Source of the DNA: Pinus tabuliformis
Taxonomy: Eukaryota; Streptophyta; Pinopsida; Pinales; Pinaceae
Direction of reading: 5' to 3'
DNA: 64,000 nucleotides
NCBI GenBank assembly: GCA_031772625.1
Contig: CM062820.1
Span: 1,077,501,369-1,077,565,368 of the forward strand
Of this stretch, positions 46,040 through 59,463 are shown in pieces. A program made the translations under genes and the position numbers. Within the stretch, counting starts at the first letter, position 1. Each line of letters opens with the position of its first letter. The notes beneath the pieces were generated by a model. That model was not told the origin of the DNA and made no database searches. It saw nothing but the letters and a program-made list of their open reading frames with translations.

Positions 46040-47209
46040 TGCTATAAGACACATATGGATTTGAAGAGGTAAGATAATCATCAGGCAATAAAACGCAGTA
46101 ACACTAGAGTACAACATAAGATCAAATCTCAGGACCGCATGAAGACTCCATACTGATTCACAACCCTTTGGAGAGTAGATATGAAGAACAAAGAATATCT
46201 CTTATGAAGATGGAGTATTGGATATAACTTTTATTGAAGAAAAAGAAACAAGAAGGACAACTTGGCATTACCACATCATCATGCAGTCCATGTCATTAGT
46301 GTCATGTCATGTCCGGTCACGAGTCATTATTTGTCACATCATTTGTGGATTTTGTAAATTCAATATCGGAGAAATATAATTAAAGTGGAAGTCCAATGGT
46401 CATCCATGTAATACGAAAATTCATGTAGGAAGTTGAAAGGTCATTGAAAAGTCATACAACCATGAGGGTAGTCCAAGAGTCACAAGGCAGGTGAATGGTC
46501 ACCCCATTTGTTCTATATACACCCTCATTTATGATGTAAAGGAATTTTCACCTTGGCTCCTCCAACTAGGCATTGGAGAGGAAGATAGTTGTTTTGGAGG
46601 AGTGAGTGATTGCTCTAATGCTCCACTATTGGGGTTATTTGTGTTCACTCTCTTGATGTATCGTGGAAATTTTACTTAATTCAAAAGCTCACTGAGCAAG
46701 CATGCTTTCATGCATATGTCGTGAATATTGTAAGAATATTATTTGAATGTTTGTGATGTATGTTGTTTACATATGTACTAAGGAAATTGAACTATTTAGG
46801 TGGCTTTGGTACTTATCTTGTTGAAGGTGTGTTGTATTTGCTTCAACAATCATTGCTTCCTTGTGAACTATTTCACTGGTTCATCAACGATTCATCCATA
46901 TGTATATGCTTGTGTGTATTTTCTAGATTAGTACTATTACTTTTCTTTAAAGGGCCCACTTTTCTCTCCCATTTCAATAGAAGGACCTTGATACTTTCCA
47001 TAGTTGAACATTTCACAAGGCATACTCACTTCTTGATCCGAAGATACCTATGTATTACTCTCTTGTGCTGAACTTTGTAGCTAATTAAAATCTATAAGAA
47101 TATATGACAGTCAGGCTAATACCTCGGACTGGGATCCTATTCCAAACCGTGTGAGGTATAATTGGGACTTCACATTGGGGAGATCCCCTTGGTTGATGGA
47201 TTTCCAGCA
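46040..47209 (+). repeat. LTR of the second B-family copy
   Basis: Proposed limits TGCTATAAG...TTCCAGCA, preceded by a purine run (AAAAGGAGAAGGAGG) that fits a polypurine tract. The 3' end is supported by alignment to the outer end of element B's LTR; the 5' limit is inferred. TATA-like TCTATATACACC at 46512. Confidence 0.6.
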
Positions 47210-47517
47210 CCCATGAACAGGTTCAAACCTAGATTTTTCCTCATTTCTTGTCATTTTGTAGATCTGGAAGTGCATGAAAGGAACAAGATTTTCCAAATTA
47301 AAGCATATTGTCAAGCAGAAATTAAAGGATAATCATGTTACTTGGTGTATGTGACTTACCCTTTCTCTTGAGCATCAAACATAATTGTTTCTCATGATCG
47401 TTGAGTGGGATTTCAAGTGTTGATTTGTATTTTTTACTGTACTTATTCAAACACCAATTTTATCACTTTATTAACTCTTAGCCTTCATCACACATAGGTG
47501 TTTCTAAGCACTTGTCT

Positions 47518-48398
47518 TGTATATTTTCCTTGAAATTTTGCAACTGCTTGAATGAAAAATCTGAAACTAATTTTGTTTCACCTAGACACATAATTTCTCT
47601 ACTCTAAATAAGAAACATAATAGAAACATATATAAAGAAACACAATCACACAATGAACACAATATTTTTTCTAGTGAAACCCAACTAGGAAACCTTATTT
47701 TTGTTGTAGAATTTTATTGATAGTTTGAGCAAATACATTTTTGTACAAGGCAACTTGTTTCAATAGAGAACATAACTGTTCTCACTACTTATAGTTAGCT
47801 TGAAAACCCCTGCAATCAACCCGACCCAACTCCTACTTCCTTGCACAATCCAACCCCTATTTTCTAGCACATAAAATCTTCTATTTCTTAGTGCAATAGT
47901 TGCTCCTATTCTTTAGGAATTTCCTCCTAATTCCTAGTGCAATCCTAGCAAGAAAGATCTCTCAAAAAATATATGTATGGTCTCCTCCTTGATACACTCT
48001 CCTAGCAATAAGCTCTCCTCACACAAACTTGTGCAAACAATAATGATATAATTGTGCCTTTCATTCTCCTTTTAAGCAATTGGATCATGTTATATTTTGC
48101 AAGTACAATTTTAGAACATGGGAAAATTTTGACTTGTTAACTGAGTCAATTTGAGTTTCTAACTCATCCTTTCCTCAATTAGAAATTGAATCTCCCATTC
48201 ATACTCTTCTAAATTTGAACATGCACTTGGAGAACCACATAACTGAGCCTCCAACTATGCACATGAATAAATTAACTCCTATCTCCACAAACTCATCCTA
48301 TCTCTATGAGATCATCCATGCTAAAGGAAAGACTGATCATGGTATTTCTTGAATAAGGCACGAGTCAAGAAGACCTTCTCTTGTTACTATTTTTAACA
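47518..48398 (-). repeat. 3' LTR of copia element G
   Basis: 881 bp, TGTATATTTTCC to TTTTTAACA, collinear with 52529-53405. Confidence 0.93.
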
Positions 48399-48420
48399 CT
48401 TCCTCTTAGGGAGGAAGGGA
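48399..48420 (-). promoter_or_regulatory. Polypurine tract of copia element G
   Basis: The minus strand ends CCTCCCTAAGAGGAAG, next to the 3' LTR. Confidence 0.65.
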
Positions 48421-48429
48421 TTCTATACA

Positions 48430-49558
48430 TGTCCCAACTTATCTCTAAAATGGACAAAATTTCTTCTTGCCAATGCCTAGGTCAATATATCTTCTATCTA
48501 CTCCTCCCTTGGAATGTAAGGTAGCTTCACTATCCCTTTCTGCACATAATCTCTGAGATGATGATACCTGATCTCGATATGCTTTGAGGGATCATGAAAC
48601 ATTGGTTTCTCAGAGATCTTGATGCAACTCTAATTATCACGATGTATCACAATGGACTCCCTCCCATGTTTGAAAAGTACCACAAGAAACTTCCTCATCC
48701 AAAGAGCCTCACACACTACCAAACTAGCAACCATGTACTTGGGCTCTATTGAACTGAGTGCAACTCATATCTCCTTTCTCTTGTACTAGGAAATAATTGT
48801 TGATCCAATGTTGAAGATGTCACCTGAAGTACTCTTCTTATTTGTGGAGCACCTTTCCCAATCTACATTTGTGAAGCCCTCAAGCCTCACTCCATCCACA
48901 TGTCTGTACCAAAATCCATAATCTAGTGTGCCTCTTAGATACTTGAAAACATGTTTTGCAAAAACCTAGTGAAATCCAGTTGTTTCCATCATAAACTAAC
49001 TTAGCTAGTTGACTACAAAAAATATATCAAGTCATGTGTTGACCAAATACATAAACCTCTTGATAAGATGCCTATATACTGTAGTATCCACTCGCGTTGG
49101 TTTGCGAACATCCACCTTCCTCTAGTTTGTGATTATTGGCATGGCCATGGGATTGCAATCCCTCATATGAAATATCTGGATAATATCTATAGTGTACTTC
49201 CCATGTTCCACGAAGATCTCACCATCACCCTGCCAGACCTCCAATCCAAGCTTAAATAGTGCATAAGCCTCATATCCTTCATTTCAAACTCCCTTTCAAG
49301 GTCCTCCTTACAATCCTAGATCAAGTTGTGTGCTCCATTCAATATAAGGTTGTCAACATAGTGCATTGGAATGAGTAGAAGCCCTCCAACCATGATGTAG
49401 TATAGGTTGGCATTTGCCTCACTCTTAGTGGAGCCCAATCCTTGAAGGTAGATATTAAGACGAGTGTGCCATGATCTCTAATCCCGCTTGAGCCCATAAA
49501 GAGCTCTCTTTAGCCTACACACAATTGTGTCTCTTTTGAACTACTCAAACCCCTATGG
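48430..49558 (-). pseudogene. Ty1/copia RNase H and RT distal part (element G)
   Basis: Readable in pieces. Near 48480-48600 is the end of RNase H (DPSKHIEIRYHHLRDYVQKG). Near 48700-48800 is an A.AEY-like stretch. No long frame survives. Confidence 0.65.
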
Positions 49559-50250
49559 CTACTCCATATAAATATCCTCCTCAACCACTCCATTGAGTAA
49601 TGTGGTCTTTAGGTCCATCTGGTGGATCTTCCACCCCATTTGTGCTGCAAGATCCAAAGTAGTCAAGATGGATGAATACTGTGTTGCTGGGAAAAAGGTC
49701 TCATCATAGTCTATGCCCTCTTTTTGTGAGAATCCATTGGCCACAAACTTGGCCTTGTGCTTCTCCAACTCCCATCTACTCCATGCTTCACCTTATACAC
49801 CCAATGTGAGCCTACCACTGATTTTCCTTAGGTTGTGTCACCATCTCTTAGACATCGTTCTTCATGATTGCGGAATATTCCCCCACCATGGCATCCTACT
49901 AACCTTGTTGAGAAGCTTCCTCCTTATAACCAGAAGGCTTAGTGTCCACCACCCCTGCCATTAGTGCCATATATCATGTGTACATCTATGGTTTCTTTCT
50001 CTAGATGAACATAGAGCTAAGAGCTTCAACATGATCCCAAGCCTATTGAATCAACTTCTTGGCCCACTTGGATTTCTTCCTCCTTGTGCTAGTAATATCT
50101 AAGTGACTAACTATCTGCTCTCATATTGGTCTCTTCTCCTCATCATCTTTCTTTGTGTCCTGCTATGGATCCTGCCATGTTTCCCTCTTTCCACCTGGCG
50201 AAGACTTAATCTGTGATCCTGGATGAGGCTCCTCCCTGAGGGTGAGTATC
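49559..50250 (-). pseudogene. Ty1/copia reverse transcriptase N-terminal part (element G)
   Basis: 49559-49768 reads KHKAKFVANGFSQKEGIDYD, ETF.P and GWKIHQMDLKTTLLNG, the start of copia RT with its catalytic-region Asp. Upstream is a decayed linker. Confidence 0.8.
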
Positions 50251-50258
50251 TTTTTCAT

Positions 50259-50980
50259 CTAAGGTACTCCAACCTGCTCTCTCTCAAAGGAATCCCTCAA
50301 AGCTATGGAATCCTCAAACCTAATTTCCCGTCTGAGAACTATCTTCTTGAGTCCCGGTAGATACACCATGTATACCTGAGTTGTATCATTGTATCCCACA
50401 AAAATACCCTTTTCCAACGTGGGATCCAACTTCTTCCTGCTATCTGTGGACACATAACAATAAAATTTTGTGCCAAAAATATGGAAGTGTGGAACATCGG
50501 GTTTCTTTCCTGTGAATTCCTCTTTTAGTGTAACTCATCCAAGAACATTGTGTGGATCCCTATTCTGTAGCAATACAATAGTGTTTCATACCTTTTCCCA
50601 CATGAACATATGTAGTCCTTGATCATGCAACATGATGTTGTCTGCTCCAGTAATACTACGGTTCTTTCTCTCGACCACCCCATTCTGCTGAGGGTTATGG
50701 GGTGTCATCAACTCTCCCCAATGTCATCCTTTGCACACAAATCCTTGAAGGAATTGGAGACTCTTCCATTATCACTCCTCAATGCTTTGATCTTCTTCCT
50801 TGTTTGGTTTCCTACCAAGGCCTTATACTCAATGAACTTGGAGAAGACCTCATCCTTCTTCTTCATAAAGAATATCCAAGTTTTACAATAGTAATCATAT
50901 ATGAAAGTGAAATAAAACTTGTATCTCATAAGAGATGGAGAAGATAAGGGCCCATATACATCTAAATGCACCAGCTCCAA
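50259..50980 (-). pseudogene. Ty1/copia integrase core and C-terminus (element G)
   Basis: 50708-50980 reads ELVHLDVYGPL (first catalytic Asp), FIYDYYCKTWIFFMK and LRSDNGR (second Asp). 50259-50453 reads KLDPTLEKGIFVGYNDTTQV, the integrase C-terminal FVGY motif. The block with the catalytic Glu between them is only partly readable. Confidence 0.8.
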
Positions 50981-51473
50981 AATCCCTTTGACTCTATTGT
51001 CTCGGCCCTAAAAATAAGTATTGGCATACTTTCCAAGTGTGCACCCCTTGCACACATCATGTAAATAAAAACTACATGTTGATAATCCCATGGCTATCTG
51101 TTGAAGAATCTTCAGCACCCCATGATGCAAGTGGCCCATGTGCTTATGCCAAAGCTATCCAACATCTCTACTCTGGTCAGCACCTTCCTTGCTACTCAAG
51201 GATACATATGTATCAATCTGTAACTTGTAAAGGTTCTTCAGCCTCACACCTATCTTATTCACTTCTCCATATATTGTGTTTGAGGTATGCCTTACCTCTG
51301 TTGAGGTCATATCCCTTTTCCTCAAGCGTAGTTATTGAAACATGGTTTTTCATCAAACCTAGGACATAGAGAACATCATTGAGATGGAGATGGATCCTAG
51401 GTTCCCTCTAAAAGATGAAAATACCAAGTACCTTAGATGTGTTCTTTCCATCATCTCCTAGCTCGATATGAAA
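50981..51473 (-). pseudogene. GAG-pre-integrase region (element G)
   Basis: The minus strand reads HMGHLHHGVLKILQ and CKGCTLGKYA, the HHCC zinc-binding domain before the integrase core, with stops. Confidence 0.65.
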
Positions 51474-51815
51474 CTACATGTCCTTTTCCTTCAGTTGGCT
51501 GAAACACTCTCTGTTCCTAGTCATGTGGAAGGACAATCTAAAATCAATATAACATAGGCCACTCCCTATTGAGTTTTCTAGGCAAGCTATCAATGAGAAA
51601 TATTTCTTGAGCTGATAAAAAAACTCATCTACCTTAATTAATGCAACTTCATCATTCTTACTGGACCTCTTATTCTGATTAGGGCACTTAGAAGCATAGT
51701 GCCCAAACTCATGGCAATGGAAGCACTTGATATTACTTAGATCCTTCTTCTTCTTCTTTCTCTTTTGATGGGACTTGATATTCCATTTCCATTTCTTACC
51801 CTTGGCTTTGCTCAT
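51474..51815 (-). pseudogene. Gag zinc knuckle and protease start (element G)
   Basis: A 113-residue frame. After a Lys-rich stretch comes the CCHC knuckle CFHCHEFGHYASKC, then the protease region YIDFRLSFHMT, where D-S-G-A is expected. Ser, Gly and Ala of the active-site loop are replaced. Confidence 0.85.
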
Positions 51816-52427
51816 AAGAGAAAAATTCTCCTCATCCTCGGTCTTTGCTGATCCACCATATATGGTTCCTCTCTAGATCTCTTTTTGAACACAGTCAACC
51901 CATAACTTTTCCTAACCAGGGAAATTCTCTCAACCACTAGTAAAATCCTAGAAACTATAACAAGACTTATGAAGTCCTAATAGATCAAAGCTCAAAAGGT
52001 TACTCTCTGGTATAGTGACACCTACATCACCTCGCTCATCTATAACCTAAGTGAAAATCAAAATATATGAGATGATGGGCTATCCTTTTCTCAGAGTGAT
52101 GCTCCTTAGCTTCTCCCTGAGAGCTAACTTCCTGGCATCACTAGTACCGTAAAACATATCCAAGATGGATTTGAACATCTCGATCGCTATCTCACAGAGA
52201 TGAGGAATAATATGATCTTTGACCCCCTGTATATTAATCCTCTTTTCCTTGATATCATTCTTGGTATGTTGGGCCAACTGTTGGGGCTCTTGAGGTGGCG
52301 GGATTTGATTCTTGATAAAATCTCCTACCCCATTATCCTCCAACACTATTATAATATTTTCCTTCCATGAGGAGAAGTTAAATTCTTTGTCTAAATAATG
52401 GTTTTCACTCAGTCCTTGGTATGCCAT
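51816..52427 (-). pseudogene. Ty1/copia gag N-terminal part (element G)
   Basis: 52080-52427 begins MAYQGLSENHYLDKEFNFSS with W.ENI.I.LE, the start of copia gag, and ends RKLALREKLRSI. The middle of the capsid (51816-52079) is broken by stops. Confidence 0.75.
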
Positions 52428-52517
52428 CGTCCTTGTCGAAAGAATTGTTCTTCATAAATCTAAACTCTATTTTTCACAAATACGATATCTTTGTGTTGGT
52501 ATTTACGCTATTATTTT

Positions 52518-52528
52518 CTCTGATACCA
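52518..52528 (-). promoter_or_regulatory. tRNA-iMet primer binding site of copia element G
   Basis: The minus strand reads TGGTATCAGAG, directly adjoining the 5' LTR. Confidence 0.88.
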
Positions 52529-53405
52529 TGTAAATTTTCCTTGAAATTTTTCATATGCTAAATGAAAAATATGAAAATAAATTTGTTTCAACAAGACACA
52601 AAACTTCTCTACTTTAAATAAGCGATGAAATAGAAATAGAGACAAAGAAACACAATCACATGATAAACACAGTAATTTCTTTATGGAAACTGAACTAGGA
52701 AAATCCTCTTCTTGTCGTAGAATTTTATTGATAGTTTGAGCAAATAGATATCTAAATTACAAGGAAATTTGTTTTAATAGAAAACAAAAATGTTCTGCCT
52801 ACTTATACTTAGGTTGAAATACCCTGCAAGAAACCCAACCCAACTCCTACTTCCTTGTGCAGTCCAATCCCTACTTTCTAGCATAGGAAATATCCTATTT
52901 CCTAGCACAATAGTGGCTCCTATTCTTTAGGAATTTCCTCCTAATTTCTAGTGCAATCCTAGTAAGAAATCTCTCTCAACAAATTTGTGTGTGGGATTTT
53001 CCTTGAAACAATCTCTTAGCAAGAAGCTCTTCTCAGATAAAGTCATGTAAATAATAATGATACAATTGTGCCTTTCATCCTCCTTTTAAGAAATTCGATC
53101 ATGCTCTATCCAACACGTAAAATTTTGAAACATGAGATGAGTTTGACTTGTTAAATGAGTCAATTTGACTCTCTAACTGGTCCTTGCCTCAATTAGAAAA
53201 TGAAGCTCCCATTCATACTCTTCTAAATTTGAACTCGCACTTGGAGAACCACATAACTGAGCCTCCAACTATGTGCATGAATAACTAACTCCATGAAATC
53301 GTCCTATCTCCATAAACTTGTCCATGCTAAAGGAAAGACTGGTCGTGGTCTTCCTTGACTAAGGCACGAGTCAAGAAGACTTCCTATTGCTACTATTTTT
53401 CAACA
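52529..53405 (-). repeat. 5' LTR of copia element G
   Basis: 877 bp, TGTAAATTTTCC to TTTTTCAACA, collinear with 47518-48398. Confidence 0.93.
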
Positions 53406-53759
53406 TGTCTCTCTAACTTCTTGGTGAAGTGTGTAGATTTGGGACACCTCCTGTGGCTTTCTAGGTGTTGGCCTAAAGTGTGGGGAGATAGTACCGAGGT
53501 GACAATGGGAATATCACCTTTGTGCTTACCCTTGATGCCTTGATCATGACCTTATCATGGCTACTAGTTTGTGAGGTAACATTACCTAACAAAAAAATAT
53601 GTTGAAAGGATTCTATTGGATTAGGAAAGCTGGCAATAGCATTTAGTGCACACAAAGATGAGGATCCTCTTCCATTCTTGAGGAAGCCATATAGCAAATT
53701 TGGGAGGGGGATTGCAATTCAGTGGACAAGAAAAAAGCCAACTCCTAGTAGTGCTTTAG

Positions 53760-55060
53760 TGGACAAGATCTTTCAACAAGAACAAGTTGAGGAGGTTCAT
53801 ATTGACTATCAGATTCTTTTTCTATATCAACTTCTTTTCATATAATATTTCACAATATCCTTTTGATTTCAAAGATGTGTTGAGCTCTACTTGGATGTCT
53901 CTAATAGGGTATGTGCCTCCTAGTTTAGAGAAGCTTATAACCAAATTTTTCATTAATAAAAGGAAGGACGTGGATAAAATCCTAGCACCTCTAAAATCAT
54001 CATATGCCTCATCCAATATTAGTATTTTTTATAATGGATCTATGGATGTGGCATGCCATCCACTCATCAATTTCATGGTGTCATTCGAGAATGGACTAGC
54101 CTTCTAGAAAATGGTGGATGCTCTTGGAAAATACAAGGATGCACAATATATGGGTAATTTATTCATTAAATTCATTGAAAATGTAGGTTTCGAGCCTTGT
54201 TTTCAAACTATCATAGATAATGGACCTGTTTGCAAGGATTCTAGCATGATTGTTGAAACTAAAAATCAATAGGTAGTTTGGAAACCCCACATTGTTCATT
54301 CTTTGAATTTAGCACTTAAATCTGTCATATCAAATATGAGATGGATCAGAACTCTCATAGATGATGCACAACATATTCACAATTTTGTACAAAACCACAC
54401 AAATATCCTCACAATTTATAAAGAGTACGAAATTTTACCATTGTTGAAAATAGTGGATACTTGGTTTTCCTTCTCATTCCTCATGCTTAAGGAGGTTGGG
54501 GGGTAATAATCTTATTGGGGCCATCATTATTTATGAATTTTGGTCCTTCTTGAAAAATATGGATCAAAATGCTTCAAAAAAGGTGAAGGAAACAATTTTG
54601 GAAGATGCTTAGTGGTAGAGGGTATATCTTACCATTAAGAGCATGAGACCTTTCATTTATTTGTTGCGGATTGTAGAAACAGGGCAATCCATCTTAGCTA
54701 TAAGGGGTGGGGCACCATGATAAAGTATGCGAAGACCAATATTATAAAGAATTAGTGCCTTGAGTATGGGATATTAGCAAAGATCTTATTCATTGCCATA
54801 TGGGGCATTCTTATCATTAGATGGGAGAAGAATTGAATATCATTGTATTTCTTGGCTCACTCATTAAATCCCAAGTACTCTAATAATGGCTAGCTCAATG
54901 GTGGGTCTTTAAGTAAATTCTCTCCTCACATTGATAGATAGGTTTTACAACAGATAAAGAAGTATTTAAAACGATATATCATGATTGAGCATTCCATGAT
55001 GAGATGGAGGAAATTTTCAGAGAGTTTTCCATTAGCAACAAGATATTTATGTGCTTAGGG
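53760..55060 (+). pseudogene. hAT-superfamily (DUF659-type) transposase, degenerate
   Basis: The plus strand reads FDFKDVLSSTWMSLIGYVPP, SLEKLITKFFINKRKDVDKI, HPLINFMVSFENGL, then KMVDALGKYKDAQYMGNLF, NVGFEPCFQTIIDNGPVCKD and PHIVHSLNLALKSV, R.LIDDAQHIHNFVQNHTNI. This is the DUF659 domain and the DNA-binding/RNase H-like core order of plant hAT transposases. Stops occur at about 54104 and 54270, with further breaks after 54505. The C-terminal dimerisation region is barely readable to about 55050. No terminal inverted repeats or 8-bp target duplication were found. Confidence 0.72.
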
Positions 55061-58000
55061 GATTAAGAAGAAATATTCTTGCTAGGGAACTCATGGGGAA
55101 ACATGTCCTATTTTATAATTGCTATCCATTAGTCTCCTCTCTTAGGCTACTTCATCCTCTTGTTTCTAGAGGAATTGGAGCACATATGGGATTTTCACAC
55201 TTTGAAGAAGAGAAAGCTTGAGTAATCTAGAGTAGAGACAATGGTGTATGTGCACTCCAACCTTCATCTTATGTATAGGATGAGGGACAAGTGGTTGAAG
55301 GGAAAGAAAAAGATGTGGGATGTAATTCTTGTGTTTTTTATCATCACTAACGTAGTAAATAGTTGTATAAGTATTTTATAAACGTTCTAATGTTTGAAAA
55401 GTTTAGATCTTGTATCAAGATCATGTTTCAGGGTTAAGTGTGTCTTGTGTCAAATACTTGTATTGGCATGTCTTGCATGTCTAGTGTCCTAGTGTCATGT
55501 GACTTGGACAAGTAGATTTTCTCATTGTCATTTGTTGCATGTATTTAATTAGGGCTAACATTTTTTAATGAAGAGTAAAATTCTCTGATTTACTTTTTAA
55601 TTATTTATTTTGTGACTAGAAGAATCGACAATTGGGATAGTTTCACACTTGCTTGACATAATGTCGATTCCAACTGCTACCAATATAACCTCTAGGTTCC
55701 TATGTATGCCCCTTTCGTAGATAAGTGTTAATCGAGGGATTTGAAATTTGGATCTCATATTTTATATAACACTTCATAACATGGCTTTTCCAATTGAGCT
55801 TCCCCCCAGGGACTCTCCAAAAGTCTATTTTATATAGATAATTTCTTCTTTTTTAGATACACATAATTTCTTGATAGAGTTTCTATTTCTGCCTGTTTCT
55901 TTTGTGAATTTTTCTTGGTATCTAGAATGAAGTGAGAATTTATAAAAGATTCTATGTTTCTACCCCCTTTTCTTCTAATAATAAAGACTACCTTTGATTA
56001 TAATTTTATATATATATACCTCAACGATTACATAGAAAAATTAAAAGTATTTTTCCAATACAAGTCTCTCTCCTTGCTACATATCTTTGTTCCTTTCGCA
56101 ATTCACTCGACTTCAAAGGTGAATTACTTGGATTCTGATTCTTTCTGCTCTAACACCATGTTAAACTTTCAAGTGTGAAAGAGAGATCCATACATTTTTA
56201 GAAACAAATTCATGTAAAATAAATGTTTTTTTATTACAATGAAATCATTTTATATGGGGTTAATATCTTTTTATGTAATTTCCTAGGCAATTGGCTAATG
56301 GTACAAATTTACTATCTTATTTAATAATATTTGATCCTTGATTTATTGGTCACTTATATGAATGTGAATTTTACATTGGATTATAAACATTATTGGAGCA
56401 TTAATACCCCCAACAAAAGGCATGGTGTGGGGTAATAAAACCCGAACATCACTTGTTATGTAGGCCCTCTACCCTTGTAAAAGACACAAATTTGATTGTT
56501 TCGTAGCAGTCAATTTTTGAGTTTGTGAGAGAACTTTGGTGATTTGAATTTTCCACATTTTTGGTTCATGTTTTTCTAGATAATATATGTGTAAGTGTAA
56601 GCTGTTTCCCAATATCTAGACCCAAACTTACCAAAATTTCCATTGGACCTTGATTTACATCAATTTCAATGAACTTAGATTATAACTTAAATGGGAATCT
56701 GAGTGGAACATTTTATCTTTGACTATTCATGTTTTTCAAGTTTCTATTGCTGAAAGCAAGCATTTGAAACATAAAAACCTTCAATAGAACCATCGAAAAA
56801 TCTTTGTATTCACTCCCAAAAAGAACCTCATCTAGCTTTCAACTGATGCCAACTAAAAATATTCTTGCTACAATCCAAAAATGTCTTCTTCCACTGAGAA
56901 AAATGGGTTTTGTTGTTCACCAACCATCCTCTTTCTATTAGTGTATCCTATCTTCGGTCTCAGACAATGAATCTCCAAGGTTTATGGCATAATGTGAGCA
57001 TCAAATACACTAGTGGAGTCCTAACATATAAAAACAAACTTTTTTTTTTGGTTTGTTTTCTTGGGTGGGAAGTTGGCCCTACCATAAGGGATACTTGGAC
57101 CTTCCCTATTGGGTAGAGGGATATCCATTTCTCTAGTGTCGTTTGTGATAGGGGACATTCCTGGGTTGGCCCATGTGGACAAGGGATGGGTCAAATATGT
57201 TCCCATGTTGTCCCTTGTTTTGGGATGTAAAGAGATGCCCATGAGTTGTTCCATGTCACCAATTCCAAGGAAGCAGGGGATGTGTCTAACCCCTTAGTTG
57301 ACTGCAATAGATGCACTTATAGAAGCTACAAATTCTATAACAATAGCCTTTGTTGTTTTTCGCAACAGGCTTGATGTTGAAGAAGCTATCAAATTAGTTT
57401 GATTAGAGGAGGTTCTACATGATTTTTTATCGATTTCTTTTTCCTTGTCATTAGTTTTGAAAAGTAGGGATTGAATTATCAATTCATGCAGTCATTTTGA
57501 TTGTATTTTGTGACATTAAAAATTGTGGAACCTTAGAACTGTTTGTGACGATAATAATGTTTTTTTGTTTGCAAAGGTTGAAAATGGGGTCTCGTTGAAG
57601 GAGGTTGTGAAGTTGACATGGAAGACTTACAAGTACATATTTCCTTAGTTGTTTCATTTTTAGGTCTTGTGAAGTATTGAATTTGTTTGACTATTTCCAT
57701 AAGTTATATCTTTTTAAGTTCCAGGAACAGATGTGTGAGTTGACCCTCATGTTAGGCCAATTATATTTTGCTCGCAATTGGTGATACCATGAAGGTGAAG
57801 TTCCTAGACCTGGTGTTGAAGATCTCTTTGGAGAAAACATACAACGTACCATTCATTATAACAGGATAAAATCATGTCAAAATTGGAGATTCCTATATTC
57901 CATTCTACCTCTATCCAAAAGCATCATGCTCGGAGGTTTTATGGTTTACTTTTATTGATGAAGCACAAGAGCCCTCACTGAGCAAGATTTGATGGGATTT

Positions 58001-58857
58001 TCTGTATTCAACTGTATAGGTGTCATTTTTTTGTTCGCCAATGGTTGAATAATAAATAGAGTGAACATGGTATGAAGAGACCAAGTTGCAAATCTCGTGG
58101 ACACTTTTCCCACCATTCTAATGTGGTGCCAAGTAATAAATAAATATTAACTTCACATCAATTGGACATGCGACGTTTCATTTGAGCTGGATAATACCCC
58201 TATATATGGGGCTTCTTGATACAAGCAGTTCACATCTTTTACTTTTATTCTTTCAATTCTCCAAGGGGATTTCTTTGTCCTGATCTAAGTGCATATCTTG
58301 AATGATATTTCTTCAGTCTTTTACCAAATGGGTTGCAGTTTCTTGTTTATGGTAATTATGGCAATAGACGCTAATTTTTGGTTCTTGAATTGATAATCAT
58401 CTTGCACTTTTCATTTCTCCCCTCTAATTGGTTTTGTAGTGAAGGTTTGGCAATCCATTATGTTGTTGAGTTGTGACAAAGACACCAAAGGGAATTTCAG
58501 TGTCTGCATTTCATTTCTTCGTTAAATTTGCTTGATCATTTTGGATAAATATAGCTTTTCAAATCACAAATGCTTCCTTTATAAGATTCTCTTTGTTTAT
58601 GCATTGCATTATTATTAAATGTATTCATCTATCCTACTTCCTCTCTAATATTAGGGCCTCAAAAGCTAGTTTATTCATCCTTCTTTTTGCAACATTGTTT
58701 AAATCAGGAGTGTTTACAACTATTAACATAATATTTTTTCTTCTCAATAGAACTTCCTATCGTCTATCTATCGAGTTAACTAGCCTTTGTTAGTGATATA
58801 CAACTAATTATAGTGTCGGTCAAAAGTGAAAGATGGTAGCATACCACCTTGGTCAAG
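55061..58857. other. AT-rich non-coding stretch
   Basis: Short frames only, none resembling a known family. 57040-57300 is less AT-rich but gives no convincing protein. No LTR termini or tandem arrays noted. Confidence 0.5.
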
Positions 58858-59110
58858 TGATATACTGCATTATAAATATTTTAAGGTTCTTAAATGTTTG
58901 AGCCATTTAGATACTTAATGCAATGGAGCGACTGTAAATCCGAAAGGTCATATTCCTGTGCAATGGCATACTGCATTATAGAAATTCTAAGTTTCTTAAA
59001 CATTGAGTCATTTAGATACTTAAATGGGGGCAATTGTCAAATCGAAGAATCATATATTGAAATGACATACTACACAATAGAACTTCTAAGTTTCTTAAAG
59101 TATCAATGTC
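58858..59110 (+). repeat. ~104-bp tandem repeat, about 2.5 units
   Basis: ATACTGCATTATA.A.ATT.TAAG.TTCTTAAA recurs near 58859, 58966 and 59066, with TCATTTAGATACTTAA between the copies. Confidence 0.65.
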
Positions 59111-59439
59111 AATGTCAATGTATATTTAGCTTCACACCTCAGGGCTTTTGAGGTATCTAAACTTCATCTCGAGTATAGAGATAAGGGAACTCGAATAGTG
59201 AAAATCGAAATGCATCGATGTTGCTTGGATTCATCCGACTTCATCACCAGTGTAAAGATAACGAAATAACGAAACTAGAATAGAATAGGACATCGAACTT
59301 CATTGACGGGGCTCTGAAACTCCACTTAAAAAAAAATAAAAATGGTTTAGGCATTAGTTGTAGTTGTTAAATGGAAACACCCTTCATTGATTGAGAGTTT
59401 TGTAATCTCTCTTTTTTATTATATATATTTTTATACTAT

Positions 59440-59463
59440 ATTATTATTATTATTATTATTATT
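59440..59463 (+). repeat. (ATT)n microsatellite
   Basis: About eight perfect ATT triplets. 59100-59120 also has a short (TCAATG)n run, and 59860-59895 has a (CATA)/(CACA) run. Confidence 0.85.

Larger units (their letters stand above)
43785..47209 (+). mobile_element. Second copy of the element B family: 3' region and LTR
   Basis: 43785-44460 matches the reverse complement of 10890-11520. 46380-47209 matches the reverse complement of 2894-3900 (shared AGTCCAAGAG/GAGGGTAGTC, TTTTCACCTTGGCTC, GTGTGAGGT.TA.TTGGGACTTCA). The order UTR, minisatellite, LTR is preserved. No coding region or second LTR is present, so it is a truncated copy. Confidence 0.75.
47518..53405 (-). mobile_element. Element G: full-border Ty1/copia retrotransposon
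   Basis: LTRs 47518-48398 and 52529-53405, perfect target duplication TGTCT (47513-47517 and 53406-53410), PBS, PPT, and copia gag-PR-IN-RT-RH order on the minus strand. Length 5888 bp. The coding region has many stops and shifts, and the LTRs differ at many positions, so it is old and inactive. Its family differs from copia C by LTR length and sequence. Confidence 0.93.

Noticed and set aside
57021..57297. Two opposed short ORFs in a less AT-rich patch
   Set aside because: Neither has a recognisable motif, and no splice-linked continuation is visible.
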